A stretch of DNA of 64,000 bases from UBA2705 sp963977105 (GTDB taxonomy: Bacteria; Pseudomonadota; Alphaproteobacteria; Micavibrionales; Micavibrionaceae): NCBI GenBank assembly GCA_963977105.1, contig CAXBNI010000001.1, positions 372,001 to 436,000 on the forward strand, in the 5' to 3' direction. The translations under genes and the position numbers were made by a program. Positions within the stretch are counted from its first letter, which is position 1. Each line of letters begins with the position of its first letter. Of this stretch, positions 52,892 through 62,218 are shown one piece after another. The notes beneath the pieces were generated by a model that had not been told where the DNA came from, searched no databases, and saw only the letters and a program-made list of their open reading frames with translations.

Positions 52892-53446
52892 TTAATTGAT
52901 TCTATCGTCATTCGTTATGTTGTCGAAGCTTTTCTCAACAATAGGATCTTTTCTCACTTCGTAAGTCGATGTGTATTCCTGTTTGCCGATAGCGTTTAGA
53001 TATTCATCACGAGCATTCACTGACTGTTTATATGGTAGATACTCGACGCGAGCCCAGCCTTTGCTAACCATACATGTTTCAAAGTCGTGATATTCGATCA
53101 CTTCATGAAGGAGGTGCCCGCCGCGTTCTGGTGTTTCCCAATGTGACATCTTGGCTTCTGCTGAGCCAGGTCTAGGGATTTTACCATTCACCGTATTTGT
53201 TGGGATTGCTTCACGAACGAGACCTTGGTTGACAAGTTCGTTAATTTCAACAGTACAGCGTGCAATATCACGGTTCAGCATTTGCTGGGCTTTAGCGCCG
53301 CGCAAATACAGTGATGTCGTGGTGTCGGCTCTTTGCCAATACTGTGTGTTGTTCTCTATCTTCATCTTAGTTGCCTGACGCTCTGAAGTACAAGCTGTTA
53401 AGGCTAACGTAAGTGCAGTACAAGCAAGGAATGTACGCTTCATCAT
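52892..53446 (-). CDS. lipoprotein of unknown function
   Basis: A 184-residue protein with a lipoprotein signal peptide: a basic start (MMKRTF), a hydrophobic stretch and lipobox LTAC with the cleaved Cys at about residue 19. The mature part has two more Cys (IARCTVEIN, FETCMVSKGWARVEYLPY), probably a disulfide. The family is not recognised. Expected to be acylated by the Lgt-LspA-Lnt route (Lnt is encoded at 17924) and placed in the inner or outer membrane. Confidence 0.7.
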   Translation of the reverse strand: MMKRTFLACTALTLALTACTSERQATKMKIENNTQYWQRADTTTSLYLRGAKAQQMLNRDIARCTVEINELVNQGLVREAIPTNTVNGKIPRPGSAEAKMSHWETPERGGHLLHEVIEYHDFETCMVSKGWARVEYLPYKQSVNARDEYLNAIGKQEYTSTYEVRKDPIVEKSFDNITNDDRIN

Positions 53447-53547
53447 TATATTGTCCTGATAAGTTGTTTTGAATAATTAAACAAAAATGGTCAATCAACC
53501 ATGCGTAAGGGTATCAGTTGATACAAATTTAAACAATGCTGTTTTTC

Positions 53548-55434
53548 TTAATTTTTCTGTTTTTCCCACCAGCTTTCAATAATAACACCGTATAGGGCTT
53601 TTTTGCTGGGCTTAGCTATCGTGTGTGTGTGGGCAACATAGTCTCTGTTTGTGTGAAAAAGTGGTATGGCGATGTAAGAGTTCATCAAAATACGATCAAG
53701 AACCTTCATGTGATTCACAAGGTCTTCTGTTGTGGTTGTATTTACAATGCCGGCGAGTAAATGTTCAATGGCGGGGTCACAAATGCCCGCATAATTCCAT
53801 TGTGATGGTGTTTTTGCCGCTTCGCAGCCCCAGTATAAATATTGCTCGGTGCCGGGGGATAGGCTTGTGCTCCAATAACTTATAACAGCATCGTAGTCAT
53901 AGTTTTGTATGCGGCCTTGGAAAGCGGCGCTATCTAAACGGCGTATTACGGGTTTGATGCCCAGCCTTTTGACGCTACGTTTAAAGGCGAGGGCGAGTTT
54001 TTCGTCTTCTGGGTTATTAACAATGATCTCAAAGCTTAGCGGGCGCTTGTCATCACGGTTAACGCGTTTGCCGTCTTCAACAACCCATCCAGACTGCCTT
54101 AATAGGAAGTCCACATATTTATAATGTTTACGAACCTGCTGTGCGCTGGTGTGGTTAACGCGGGGTAGCATGCCGGCTAAAGCCCCTTCGGGTAGTTCGC
54201 GCCTGTAGTTGCCGATGGCAATGGCTTCTTGTTGAGAGAACGTACCGACGGCATGAAACCTAGAATTTGGAAACATGGTTAAGGCGCGGTCTTTCTTGTT
54301 GTGGTAGAAATTCGTATTCACCCAGTTAAAGTCGACGAGAGAGAAAAGGGCTTTTCTCACGGCGATATCATCTAAAGGTTGGCGGCGTGTGTTGAAAATA
54401 AGGCTATGCGCCTTGCCGGGGCGTCTATGTGATATCTCTTCTTTGATAACTTTCTGTTTATGAGCATTTTCTTCTTCGTAGCCAGTTATCCATTTTGTGA
54501 TATTGCCTTCGCGGCGATAATTAAGGTCGCCTGCATTAAATGCCATTAATGCGACGTCGTCATCACGGTAATATTCATAGGTGACGTCATCAAAGTTATG
54601 CAGGCCTTGCGTTATCGCTAGGTCATTTGCCCAGTAATTTTCATCGCGCTCATATGTGATTTTACGGCCTAAATCGACAGTTTTTATTTTATAGGGACCG
54701 TTCGATACAGGGGGGGTAACTAAGGTTTCATTAAAATCACGTTCAGCCCAAAAAGCTTTTGATAAAACGGGCATCATCGCGATAATCATTGCGGTTTCGC
54801 GGTTTGAGCTGGCGTCGAGCGCAAAGCTCACATGCTGCTTATCTGCGACATTTACCTCAGTGACTAATTTGTAAATGTTGCGCATGTTTGGGCGGCCACT
54901 TTCTTTGAGTGTATTAAAAGAAAAAACAACATCATCGGTTGTTATTGGACTGCCATCTGCGAATTTTGCGTTGGGGTTGAGTATGATGTCTATGTTTAAT
55001 CGGTCTTCGCTAAACTGTACATCTTGCGCAATTAGGGGGTATAGCGTGAAGGGTTCGTCCCAAGAGCGTAGGGTCAAGCGGTCATAGATAAGGTTTAGGC
55101 CTTGCGCAGAAGCAATGCCCTTAATGTTAAATGGGTTGAGGTTGTCAAAGGTGCCGATGGCGGCCTGTTTTAACGTACCGCCTTTGGGGGCGTCAGGGTT
55201 AACGTAAGGCAAGTGCTCTGACGCTAACTGTAAAGCGGGTGTATCATGCATGGAGACGCCGTATTGCGCTGTTTTTTTAACAGGGGCAGTGGCTTCAGAT
55301 GCTTCGGCTGCGACGAGGGTGGTGTCTTGCGCGTTTGCGACGTTAGAAAAGTAAGCACTTATTAACAAAAAACATATATATATTAGAATAGTCCGATTTG
55401 ATATCGGCGTTTTTACGTGCAGCTTTTTAAACAT
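53548..55434 (-). CDS. extracellular solute-binding protein family 5 (YejA-like)
   Basis: A 628-residue periplasmic peptide-binding protein. The signal peptide ends with ANA before Gln36. The SBP5 domain runs from about 60 to 610. GTLKQAAIGTFDNLNPFNI, FNTLKESGRPNM and the C-terminal NYAGICDPAIEHLL resemble the YejA/microcin-C importer subfamily. It should capture oligopeptides or peptide-linked compounds for an ABC importer. No permease or ATPase genes are nearby, so it must work with components elsewhere. Its start lies only 12 nt from that of a divergent macro-domain-like gene. Confidence 0.85.
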   Translation of the reverse strand: MFKKLHVKTPISNRTILIYICFLLISAYFSNVANAQDTTLVAAEASEATAPVKKTAQYGVSMHDTPALQLASEHLPYVNPDAPKGGTLKQAAIGTFDNLNPFNIKGIASAQGLNLIYDRLTLRSWDEPFTLYPLIAQDVQFSEDRLNIDIILNPNAKFADGSPITTDDVVFSFNTLKESGRPNMRNIYKLVTEVNVADKQHVSFALDASSNRETAMIIAMMPVLSKAFWAERDFNETLVTPPVSNGPYKIKTVDLGRKITYERDENYWANDLAITQGLHNFDDVTYEYYRDDDVALMAFNAGDLNYRREGNITKWITGYEEENAHKQKVIKEEISHRRPGKAHSLIFNTRRQPLDDIAVRKALFSLVDFNWVNTNFYHNKKDRALTMFPNSRFHAVGTFSQQEAIAIGNYRRELPEGALAGMLPRVNHTSAQQVRKHYKYVDFLLRQSGWVVEDGKRVNRDDKRPLSFEIIVNNPEDEKLALAFKRSVKRLGIKPVIRRLDSAAFQGRIQNYDYDAVISYWSTSLSPGTEQYLYWGCEAAKTPSQWNYAGICDPAIEHLLAGIVNTTTTEDLVNHMKVLDRILMNSYIAIPLFHTNRDYVAHTHTIAKPSKKALYGVIIESWWEKQKN

Positions 55435-55446
55435 GAGTATTTTCCT

Positions 55447-56007
55447 ATGACTTTAAATCAACCTAAAGCGTCCAATGCGCCCAGTATTAAAATTTGTAAG
55501 GGGCGTATACGCAATTTTATAGGCGAATACAAACCAGATGCTTTCATGTCGTTTATATCACAGGGCCATGACTTTGACAGCCCTATTAACCTTTTTATCT
55601 CAGAATATTTGGGGGCGGATTTCTTTAAAAATTTTGGTGCACAGCTTGGGAAAACAAAATCAGGCGACGTCATATTGCAAGAGGTCGATAACATTGACTT
55701 CCCCGATGTTCTCTTTGCTGCAATGCCAATTTGGGATACCGCGCTTTCAAATGAAGAAAAGTTTTTATCACGTTGTTACCGTAACGCGATTGGACTTGCG
55801 AAGCGGAATGGGTATAAACGTATTGTCTTGCCTGCATTAGGTAAAGGGAAGTCGAACTTTCCCCATCGGCGTGTTGTGCGTTTATCGTTATCCGCGATAC
55901 TTGGCGAACTTTCCGCGCCGATTGAAGAAGTTATCATCGTTTGCGCAGAGGATGTTATGTACGAATCTTATCAAGACCGCTTAATGTCATTAGGCTTAAT
56001 GAAATAA
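55447..56007 (+). CDS. divergent macro-domain-like protein
   Basis: A 186-residue protein resembling the ADP-ribose-binding macro fold. Visible are the entry strand and helix (YKPDAFMSFISQ, DSPINLFISEYLG), the central strand before FPDVLFAAMPIWD, and the diagnostic CYRNAIGLAKRNGYKRIVLP followed by ALGKGKSNFPHRRVVRLSL. The usual Asn-Ala-x-Asn at the ADP-ribose site reads ISQGH, so binding or hydrolysis may be altered. The ATG at 55447 is taken in preference to a GTG at 55417 inside the yejA-like gene. It overlaps no gene but must have its promoter in the yejA-like coding region. Confidence 0.65.
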   Translation: MTLNQPKASNAPSIKICKGRIRNFIGEYKPDAFMSFISQGHDFDSPINLFISEYLGADFFKNFGAQLGKTKSGDVILQEVDNIDFPDVLFAAMPIWDTALSNEEKFLSRCYRNAIGLAKRNGYKRIVLPALGKGKSNFPHRRVVRLSLSAILGELSAPIEEVIIVCAEDVMYESYQDRLMSLGLMK

Positions 56008-56090
56008 TAAAATTAGCGCTGTTTTTTTTTTGCGTTAGCGTGCATCATGGTGGTGTATTTGACGCCGTTTAATTTTATATTTTCAAAGCC

Positions 56091-56642
56091 ATGAACTCGA
56101 GACGCGACCACATTATTCAAACAGCTTTACGCCTGACGGAACAACAGGGCTGGCATGCCGTGTCTTTAATGGACGTTGCAAACGCCTGTGAGTTGAGCCT
56201 CGCTGATGTTTTGGAGTGGTTCTCTGATAAAACAGATTTACTTGTTGGCTATGGGCGTAGCTTAGATTTACAGACCGTTTCTGACCTTGATAAGACTGAC
56301 GCCAATGCACCACTTAAGGATCGCCTTTTTGATGTGTTGATGACCCGAATTGATTTACTCAATGATAATCGAGGTGCCACGTTAAGTATACTCAAAGATA
56401 TTAAGTGCAGCCCCGTTTCGGCTTTTATTGTTTTGCCGCATTTGTCACGCTCTATGCAGTTAATGCTGGATGCTGCTGGCGGAAACGTTAGAGGCATAAA
56501 GGGCAATCTGTGTGTTTATGGCCTTACGCTGTGTTATTTAAACACGCTGCGGGTTTGGTGTGGTGATGATAGTGTGGATTTATCAAAAACTATGGCTGCT
56601 TTAGATAAGAATTTAGGGTATTTTGAAAATATTAATAGTTAA
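56091..56642 (+). CDS. TetR-family transcriptional regulator
   Basis: A 183-residue protein. The N-terminal TetR HTH is at about residues 8-55 (IIQTALRLTEQQGWHAVSLM, then CELSLADVLEWFSDKTDLL). The C-terminal ligand/dimer domain is helical. The ligand and targets are unknown. It lies 14 nt before the DUF2330 gene, so it may control the surface-glycosylation cluster that follows, or simply share its transcript. Confidence 0.82.
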   Translation: MNSRRDHIIQTALRLTEQQGWHAVSLMDVANACELSLADVLEWFSDKTDLLVGYGRSLDLQTVSDLDKTDANAPLKDRLFDVLMTRIDLLNDNRGATLSILKDIKCSPVSAFIVLPHLSRSMQLMLDAAGGNVRGIKGNLCVYGLTLCYLNTLRVWCGDDSVDLSKTMAALDKNLGYFENINS

Positions 56643-56656
56643 GGTTTCAGGGGATT

Positions 56657-58036
56657 ATGGGGTTAGATATGCATAAAAGATTTATTATTTTACTGGTTGT
56701 GTTCTGCGCAATGTTTAACGGCGAATTTGGGCAGCGCGCTTTTGCGTTGAACGTAATGTACGCGACCGATCCAGCGAAAAATATATCCCCTCAAAATTCT
56801 GCGATGATTGTCAGCCGCGATGAAAATAGAACTGTGATCACAATATTACCGCGTTATGCGTATGATGGTGAGCATTTCGGCATGTTGATCCCCCTGCCAA
56901 AGTTTGTCAGCGAGACGCAAGTTAAAGTCGGCGGATTTAGTGCAGCGCAGAACATTCTATCTTACACATCTCCGCGCGTAAGTTATTATAAAGACGTGAA
57001 TTTATGTGGCGTTAAAGATGGTGCGCCAACAACTTTACTGCAAGAGAAGAACGGTGCATTTAAAGCGCTTGGTGTTAACAATGATATTTTACCGCAAAGC
57101 ATAAAGCCAGCAGTTGAGATAATTCACAGCGAAGCATTAAAAAATAAAAGCCTTGTCGAACACTTAAAGGAGAGAAACCTTTATTTAAACAAAAACTACC
57201 TGCCAATAATTGAAGGCTACAAAGCGGTAGGCACTGAATATGTATTAATCACCACGCCTAAGGGCGAAGAAGGGCACCGCAGCTTGCCTGCTGTGCAGCT
57301 CGCTTATGAAAGTGACAGTTTCTCTATTCCTATTGGCTTAAGTGGTCACTCATCAGATGTAGCGCAAGATTTAACGATTGTGTTTATTTCGCGTGATGGT
57401 TTGATTAGTCCAAAGACACTGCCGTTAAAAAAGATGGTGCACGATAAAGCCTTGCCGTTATTCGTCGCGAAGAGCTTTGATGCTGACTATGAAGCGATTT
57501 TCAAAAAAAGTTTACTTGATGATAATTTTCAATCGATATTTCTTGAATATGCAGGGGATGTGAAGTGGTGCCCCACATGCACAGCGGCACAAAAATTATC
57601 TGTGGCGGATTTGAGAGGCCTCGGCGCATGGTGGCTAGATAGCCTTGGTGCAACCCCCGCAAATGAGCGAAATGTCGCAAGCCGTAGCGATGTTGATAAT
57701 GTCTATTTAACGCGCTTACATTTACGCCACACTGAAAAAACGATTATCAGTAGTGTTGAGTTTACGCAGAGCAAAGATAAAAACAGGTTTGTAACTACGT
57801 ATAATGTACACGAGCCTTTTTTAAGTGCACCCAAATGTGAAGTATCACGATTATATAAGTCACGCCTAGCAAAACAATATCAGTCTGAAGTTGATAACTA
57901 TGTCGCGTTAACAGCTCATCAGCCTAAAGATGTTAAGGACCGCATGGAGCAAGGCGGCCAAAGCTTTGATATCCCGACGCATGAGAACGAGCGCCATTGG
58001 TGGGAGCATATGTGGAGCACTGGGGCTGTAAAATAA
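56657..58036 (+). CDS. exported DUF2330-like protein
   Basis: A 459-residue protein with an N-terminal signal segment (KRFIILLVVFCAMFNGEF, cleavage near AFA). The opening pattern SAMIVSRDENRTVITILPRY followed by EHFGMLIPLPK is typical of DUF2330 proteins. Cys pairs occur at CPTC and elsewhere. DUF2330 has no known function; members are secreted or membrane-anchored. Its stop codon is immediately followed by the GT2-GtrA start, so the two are translationally coupled. A role in the same envelope process is inferred from this coupling. Confidence 0.65.
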   Translation: MGLDMHKRFIILLVVFCAMFNGEFGQRAFALNVMYATDPAKNISPQNSAMIVSRDENRTVITILPRYAYDGEHFGMLIPLPKFVSETQVKVGGFSAAQNILSYTSPRVSYYKDVNLCGVKDGAPTTLLQEKNGAFKALGVNNDILPQSIKPAVEIIHSEALKNKSLVEHLKERNLYLNKNYLPIIEGYKAVGTEYVLITTPKGEEGHRSLPAVQLAYESDSFSIPIGLSGHSSDVAQDLTIVFISRDGLISPKTLPLKKMVHDKALPLFVAKSFDADYEAIFKKSLLDDNFQSIFLEYAGDVKWCPTCTAAQKLSVADLRGLGAWWLDSLGATPANERNVASRSDVDNVYLTRLHLRHTEKTIISSVEFTQSKDKNRFVTTYNVHEPFLSAPKCEVSRLYKSRLAKQYQSEVDNYVALTAHQPKDVKDRMEQGGQSFDIPTHENERHWWEHMWSTGAVK

Positions 58037-59146
58037 ATGACAAACTCTATTGGCGGCAGCAGCGCCGCAGCCTCCGCAATATATGATTGCGCAATCATTG
58101 TTCCTGTTTACAACCCGACGCATGGTTTTGCCTCTTTTATCAAGACGATAGCTTTGCGTGCTGAAGAAGAGCGCTATCTTCTCGTTGTCGTGAATGACGG
58201 CTGCGACCGTAGCTTTGATGATGTGTTTGAAACTTTGAAAAGCTATAAAGCTGTTCGTCTATATAAGCACGAAGTTAACATGGGCAAAGGCGCTGCTTTA
58301 AAAACTGGATTTACAGCCTTAATAAAAAGCGATATCGATTTAAAAGGCGCAATTACTGCCGATGCAGATGGTCAGCACTGTATTGATGATATATTTGCGG
58401 TCTTAAAAGCGGGGAAAGAAAACGAAAGTGGTCTTACATTGGGAGTGCGTAAGTTTGACCAGAATGTTCCTTTGCGTAGTAAGGTGGGGAATACGCTCAC
58501 GCAACTTGTTTTTTATGGCCTAACCGCGATAAATTTAGCCGATACCCAGACTGGGCTACGTTATATTCCTCGTGTATTTTTCCAGGATATATGTACGATT
58601 AAGTCTTCTGGCTATGCGTTTGAAATGGAGATGCTTTTGTGGGCTAAGCAAAGTAATGTCAGGCTGCATACGCATGATATTAAGACAATTTATTTCAATG
58701 AGAATAGCGGTTCTCATTTTCGGCCCTTTGTGGATTCTGTGAAGATTTACAGCGTTTTATTAAAGCAGGGCTTGTCGTCAGTTTCGACATCTGTTCTCGA
58801 CCTGTTAGCGTTTTCACTGTTTTTTTATATTTGTGGCGGCGGTTTGTTTTTGTCTAACGCCTTTTCACGGACAGTTTCTTTTCCCGTCTACTATTTCCTG
58901 AATCGTGACTATGTTTTTAAGCAAAAAGCCCTAGGGTTTCATCCTGTTCCACGACTTGTTCTGGTTATTTTTATATCGGGGTTGGTGTCGTATTTTTTAC
59001 AATCAAGCGTTATACAGCTATTTGGTTTGCCTGCAGTGGCGTCTAAAATTGTTATCGAGACAATAATGTTCCTCGTTAATTTTGTTATATTGCGAGACTT
59101 TGTATTTAAAGGGCCCCGCACAAAAACAGAAACTGGGGAAGCGTAG
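58037..59146 (+). CDS. GT2 glycosyltransferase fused to a GtrA-like membrane domain
   Basis: A 369-residue two-domain protein. Residues 15-235 are a dolichol-phosphate-mannosyltransferase-like GT2 domain: CAIIVPVYNP, VVNDGCD, MGKGAALKTGF, TADADGQHCIDD. Residues about 250-360 hold four membrane helices with GtrA/DPMS features (PVYYFLNRDYVF, VNFVILRDFVFKG). GT2 enzymes load a sugar on undecaprenyl phosphate; GtrA proteins are thought to flip it. The fusion would combine both steps. It starts at the base after the DUF2330 stop and is followed at 2 nt by a GT-C gene. Confidence 0.87.
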   Translation: MTNSIGGSSAAASAIYDCAIIVPVYNPTHGFASFIKTIALRAEEERYLLVVVNDGCDRSFDDVFETLKSYKAVRLYKHEVNMGKGAALKTGFTALIKSDIDLKGAITADADGQHCIDDIFAVLKAGKENESGLTLGVRKFDQNVPLRSKVGNTLTQLVFYGLTAINLADTQTGLRYIPRVFFQDICTIKSSGYAFEMEMLLWAKQSNVRLHTHDIKTIYFNENSGSHFRPFVDSVKIYSVLLKQGLSSVSTSVLDLLAFSLFFYICGGGLFLSNAFSRTVSFPVYYFLNRDYVFKQKALGFHPVPRLVLVIFISGLVSYFLQSSVIQLFGLPAVASKIVIETIMFLVNFVILRDFVFKGPRTKTETGEA

Positions 59147-59147
59147 C

Positions 59148-61058
59148 GTGTTTTCTATTTTTAGTAGGTATAATCCAGCTAAGCAGGATTACATTCTTTT
59201 TGCAGCTTTGTTTTGCTTTAGCTTTCTTATGTTCTACCCCACTGTTTTTCATGTTGGCCATGACCTTGCGAGTTACTTGGCCGTCGCTAAAAATTTCATT
59301 GTGGGCAATGGTATGGTCGATGTACAGGGCGGCATATCTAACCACAGATTTGGCTATAAATTGTTGCTTGCGGGGGCGTTATGGCTAGGGCAGATTTCTG
59401 GTGATGAAATGTTCTTCGTGATTGTCATGCAGAGCGTTTTTGCCGCGCTAACCGCGACGTTAACTTATGTGCTTGCATACACATTGTTTGACCGTTTTAC
59501 CGCGTTTTTGTCTTATGGATTTTTTATCCTCTGCCCAACAATAATATCGAACTTGCCTGAGTTCGGGCTTGATGGCGTCTGGCCTGTATTCTGCCTTGTT
59601 AGCTTATTGCTTTTTCTTAAGCAAGCGGAGCAGGGGCTCTCATCTCTGCGGTCGTTGTTCGCTCTGGCCTTCGCGGGTGTTTTTGCTGCGCTTGCTGTTT
59701 GGGTGAAGGAAAGTGCGGGGCTGAATTATGCCATTATTCCCCTGTTGCTCGTTTTCGCTTTGAACTTAGACTCTAAGGTGAAGCGCCTGTTTATCTTTTA
59801 TGGGGCATTTTGTCTTTTTATATATATAGGCGGCTGTGTGGTCGAGAACCTTGGTGAAACATTAGGGCAGGATTCTGAAAATGAGAGACTCTCTTTTCTT
59901 AGCGCTCTTGCTTATGCGCGCGGCGCGTACAGCGAAAATGAAGTGCTTAGTTTTGTGCTGTTTATTCTGGATGGGTTGAAAGGCTACTTCTTTGGGGCGC
60001 ATTTTTCAATGAATGTGAATCATTTCTACCCTGTGTTCTTTATGGTTTATTTGTCGGCTATATTTGGTTGCTATCAGGTAATCAAAGGGGAGCAGAGAAG
60101 GGCATATATAGTGCTGTTCACTGTTTTGTCAGCTTACTTACTTTATGCAGCTTGGGCGGCGCAGTGGCATATGCGTTATATGCAGCTGGTTATTTTGTTC
60201 GTTGTATTCAGCGTTTTTGTCGGTCACTTTTCAGTTTCACTGCAACGGCTGTTGTGGGGCGCGGGGGATAATGTAAACCAAGCGCGACTGTATAAACTTT
60301 TGAGCTTAGTTTTTGTGGTCTCGCTTTTGAGCTCTCAGTTCTTTTCATCGCTTAAGGAAAAGTTTTATCTGGATGATAATCCGGTGGTAAACAAAATTGA
60401 GAGAATAAGTAAGGGGCGGCTAGCAGCGGAATTTGATGGTTCTGATGTAGGTTTGGCAAAGCTGGTGGTTAGAAGTCTTAATGAGGAGCGTAATCTTGTC
60501 ATTACCGACGCGGTGATTCCTGCCAGTGCCTTGAGTTTTTATGCGCCGCATAAAGTTAAAACTAAAATCAATTTATATCAGCGTGTTATGATTGGCGTCC
60601 ATGAAAACCCGTATATCCCTTATTTTGACGTAGAATCCGCTCACAATGTGTCGTTTTCATGTTTGTCGAACGTTCACAAAAAAAAGGGCAAGCGCCATGT
60701 TGAAATTATGGTTTTTGATCCTGATTACTTTATGGCCCAGATTGAAGGGATAAGCCATTTTTATATACTGATTAAAGGCGGGGCGGACTGCACGTCTTAC
60801 TTTACACAGTGGCTAGATGATGCAGCTCCTGATTTTAATGTTGATTACAAAGTATTAAACATTATGCCGCGAACAGATTACCTATTATATGAACTTTCTT
60901 ATAGGCCGCGTGCTGCTTCTAAGGCGTATAAAGAACCTTCAGCAATCAAAAACACGCAGGCACTTACTGATTATATAGGGTATATGCGTGAGCATGATTC
61001 GTATTCATACCAATATTATAAGAAGAATTTCCCTTTTTTGACTATAAATCAGCCTTAA
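59148..61058 (+). CDS. multi-spanning GT-C type glycosyltransferase (ArnT/PMT-like)
   Basis: A 636-residue inner-membrane protein with about 10-12 hydrophobic segments followed by a large C-terminal extracytoplasmic region from about residue 420. GHDLASYLAVAKNFIVGNG and NHRFGYKLLLAG at the first periplasmic loop resemble the acidic active-site loop of GT39/GT83 enzymes, which take sugars from polyprenyl phosphate. The GTG start at 59148 is preferred (GGGGAAG 6 nt upstream, one base after the preceding stop); an upstream TTG would overlap. The acceptor is unknown. Confidence 0.75.
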   Translation: MFSIFSRYNPAKQDYILFAALFCFSFLMFYPTVFHVGHDLASYLAVAKNFIVGNGMVDVQGGISNHRFGYKLLLAGALWLGQISGDEMFFVIVMQSVFAALTATLTYVLAYTLFDRFTAFLSYGFFILCPTIISNLPEFGLDGVWPVFCLVSLLLFLKQAEQGLSSLRSLFALAFAGVFAALAVWVKESAGLNYAIIPLLLVFALNLDSKVKRLFIFYGAFCLFIYIGGCVVENLGETLGQDSENERLSFLSALAYARGAYSENEVLSFVLFILDGLKGYFFGAHFSMNVNHFYPVFFMVYLSAIFGCYQVIKGEQRRAYIVLFTVLSAYLLYAAWAAQWHMRYMQLVILFVVFSVFVGHFSVSLQRLLWGAGDNVNQARLYKLLSLVFVVSLLSSQFFSSLKEKFYLDDNPVVNKIERISKGRLAAEFDGSDVGLAKLVVRSLNEERNLVITDAVIPASALSFYAPHKVKTKINLYQRVMIGVHENPYIPYFDVESAHNVSFSCLSNVHKKKGKRHVEIMVFDPDYFMAQIEGISHFYILIKGGADCTSYFTQWLDDAAPDFNVDYKVLNIMPRTDYLLYELSYRPRAASKAYKEPSAIKNTQALTDYIGYMREHDSYSYQYYKKNFPFLTINQP

Positions 61059-61176
61059 TTTTTACATTTGAGTGCTCATTTTTGCAAAGTGAGGACGATT
61101 ATTCAGGCCTTAATCAAAAATTAACCATTTTAGGAAAAACTTGATTGTGGTGACTGGTTTGGTCTGCGATTTCGTG

Positions 61177-61182
61177 TATACT
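61177..61182 (+). promoter_or_regulatory. -10 element TATACT upstream of the pilin gene
   Basis: TATACT lies about 70 nt before the pilin ATG. No good -35 at 16-18 nt was found, and a sigma54 -24/-12 pair of correct spacing is absent. A clear ribosome site AGGAGA (61237-61242) precedes the ATG. Confidence 0.35.
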
Positions 61183-61251
61183 TACTGTCGTGAGGAATCA
61201 ACTCTATAAATAATTCTATTTTAAACTCAATCTATTAGGAGACTAATTATA

Positions 61252-62019
61252 ATGAAAACAGATATTCGTTCAGAAAAGGGCTTTACCCTTGTAGAACTCG
61301 CTGTCGTGATGATTATCATCGGCTTACTTATTGGCGGCGTTCTTAAAGGTCAAGAACTTATTAAAAGTGCGAAGGTAACTTCGACTATTTCACAAGTTAA
61401 AGGCATTGACGCCGCGACTTCAACCTTCCAAGATATTTATGCAGGCCTACCTGGTGACGTGGCCAGCCCTGGTTCTCGCTTGCCAGGTTGTACAGTAGCG
61501 CCTTGTGTACCGACTACACTTGTTACGGATGGCCGTGTTACTGCAACAGCAGCGAATGCTCCATTTGTGAATGCAGCTCAGACAATTGAATCTTCTGCAT
61601 TCTTCCCACAATTGGCAGCAGCTGATTTGATCTCTGGTGTTACGCCGGGTTCAGACACATTCGGTGGTAACTACCCATCAGCCCCTGTTGGCGGCGGTTG
61701 GTCTCCTTCTACAGTTCTAGCGCAAGCTGACATACCAGGTGCATCTGGTGCAGAGATCAATGACTTTAGACCTGGTCTATATTTGCTACATGCTGGTCAG
61801 CCTAGCGTAGACACAGCTTCGGCATCTAACTCGCTTACTATGCAGCGTATTGATCGTAAGATTGATGATGGCAACCCGCTTACAGGCTCTGTTTATGCCG
61901 TCGAAATTGCAACTGGTGAGTGCGTTACTTATGATGCATCAACTTCTGTGTACTCAAACGCATATGATACAGCAGCAGGTACAATCGGTTGTAATGCAAT
62001 GGTTCGTATCCAAAACTAG
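61252..62019 (+). CDS. type IV pilin-like / pseudopilin protein
   Basis: A 255-residue prepilin. The leader MKTDIRSEKG ends at the prepilin-peptidase site before FTLVELAVVMIIIGLL; Phe1 and Glu5 of the mature protein are present. The helix continues with GQELIKSAKVTSTISQVKG, as in many alphaproteobacterial prepilin-type proteins. The C-terminal part is a Gly/Ala/Thr-rich globular domain with four Cys (two in CTVAPC, and CVTY and IGCNAM). Could be a major pilin or a minor pseudopilin; no pil or gsp genes are nearby. It ends in a strong terminator. A candidate acceptor for the upstream glycosylation cassette, by position only. Confidence 0.85.
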   Translation: MKTDIRSEKGFTLVELAVVMIIIGLLIGGVLKGQELIKSAKVTSTISQVKGIDAATSTFQDIYAGLPGDVASPGSRLPGCTVAPCVPTTLVTDGRVTATAANAPFVNAAQTIESSAFFPQLAAADLISGVTPGSDTFGGNYPSAPVGGGWSPSTVLAQADIPGASGAEINDFRPGLYLLHAGQPSVDTASASNSLTMQRIDRKIDDGNPLTGSVYAVEIATGECVTYDASTSVYSNAYDTAAGTIGCNAMVRIQN

Positions 62020-62042
62020 TTCTTAGTTTATAAAGATTTTAG

Positions 62043-62073
62043 AAAAGCCCCGCCTGTTGGTGGGGCTTTTTTT
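62043..62073 (+). terminator. Rho-independent terminator after the pilin gene
   Basis: AAAAGCCCC pairs with GGGGCTTTT around a 10-nt loop, followed by seven T. Confidence 0.88.
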
Positions 62074-62161
62074 ATGGCTGTGCTAGGCATAGGCCCCTGT
62101 GTCCTGTGTGAAGATCTTAGCTTATCTTGTTCACGGCGCTGCGGTACGTGCTTAGCGCATT

Positions 62162-62192
62162 AAAAAGCCCCACCAATCAGGTAGGGCTTTTT
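62162..62192 (-). terminator. Rho-independent terminator after the slipin gene
   Basis: AAAAAGCCC and GGGCTTTTT with an internal ACC/GGT extension form a stem, 27 nt past the slipin stop on the minus strand. Confidence 0.7.
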
Positions 62193-62218
62193 GCTGTCTG
62201 GTGTTATGGGGCGGCTTA

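Noticed and set aside
53511..53524. Small inverted repeat GTATCA-GT-TGATAC between the lipoprotein and yejA-like genes
   Set aside because: Only a 6-bp stem, downstream of one gene and away from any promoter I can define; likely chance.
61141..61182. Sigma54 promoter for the pilin gene
   Set aside because: GG and GC doublets occur but not with the required 10-nt spacing.
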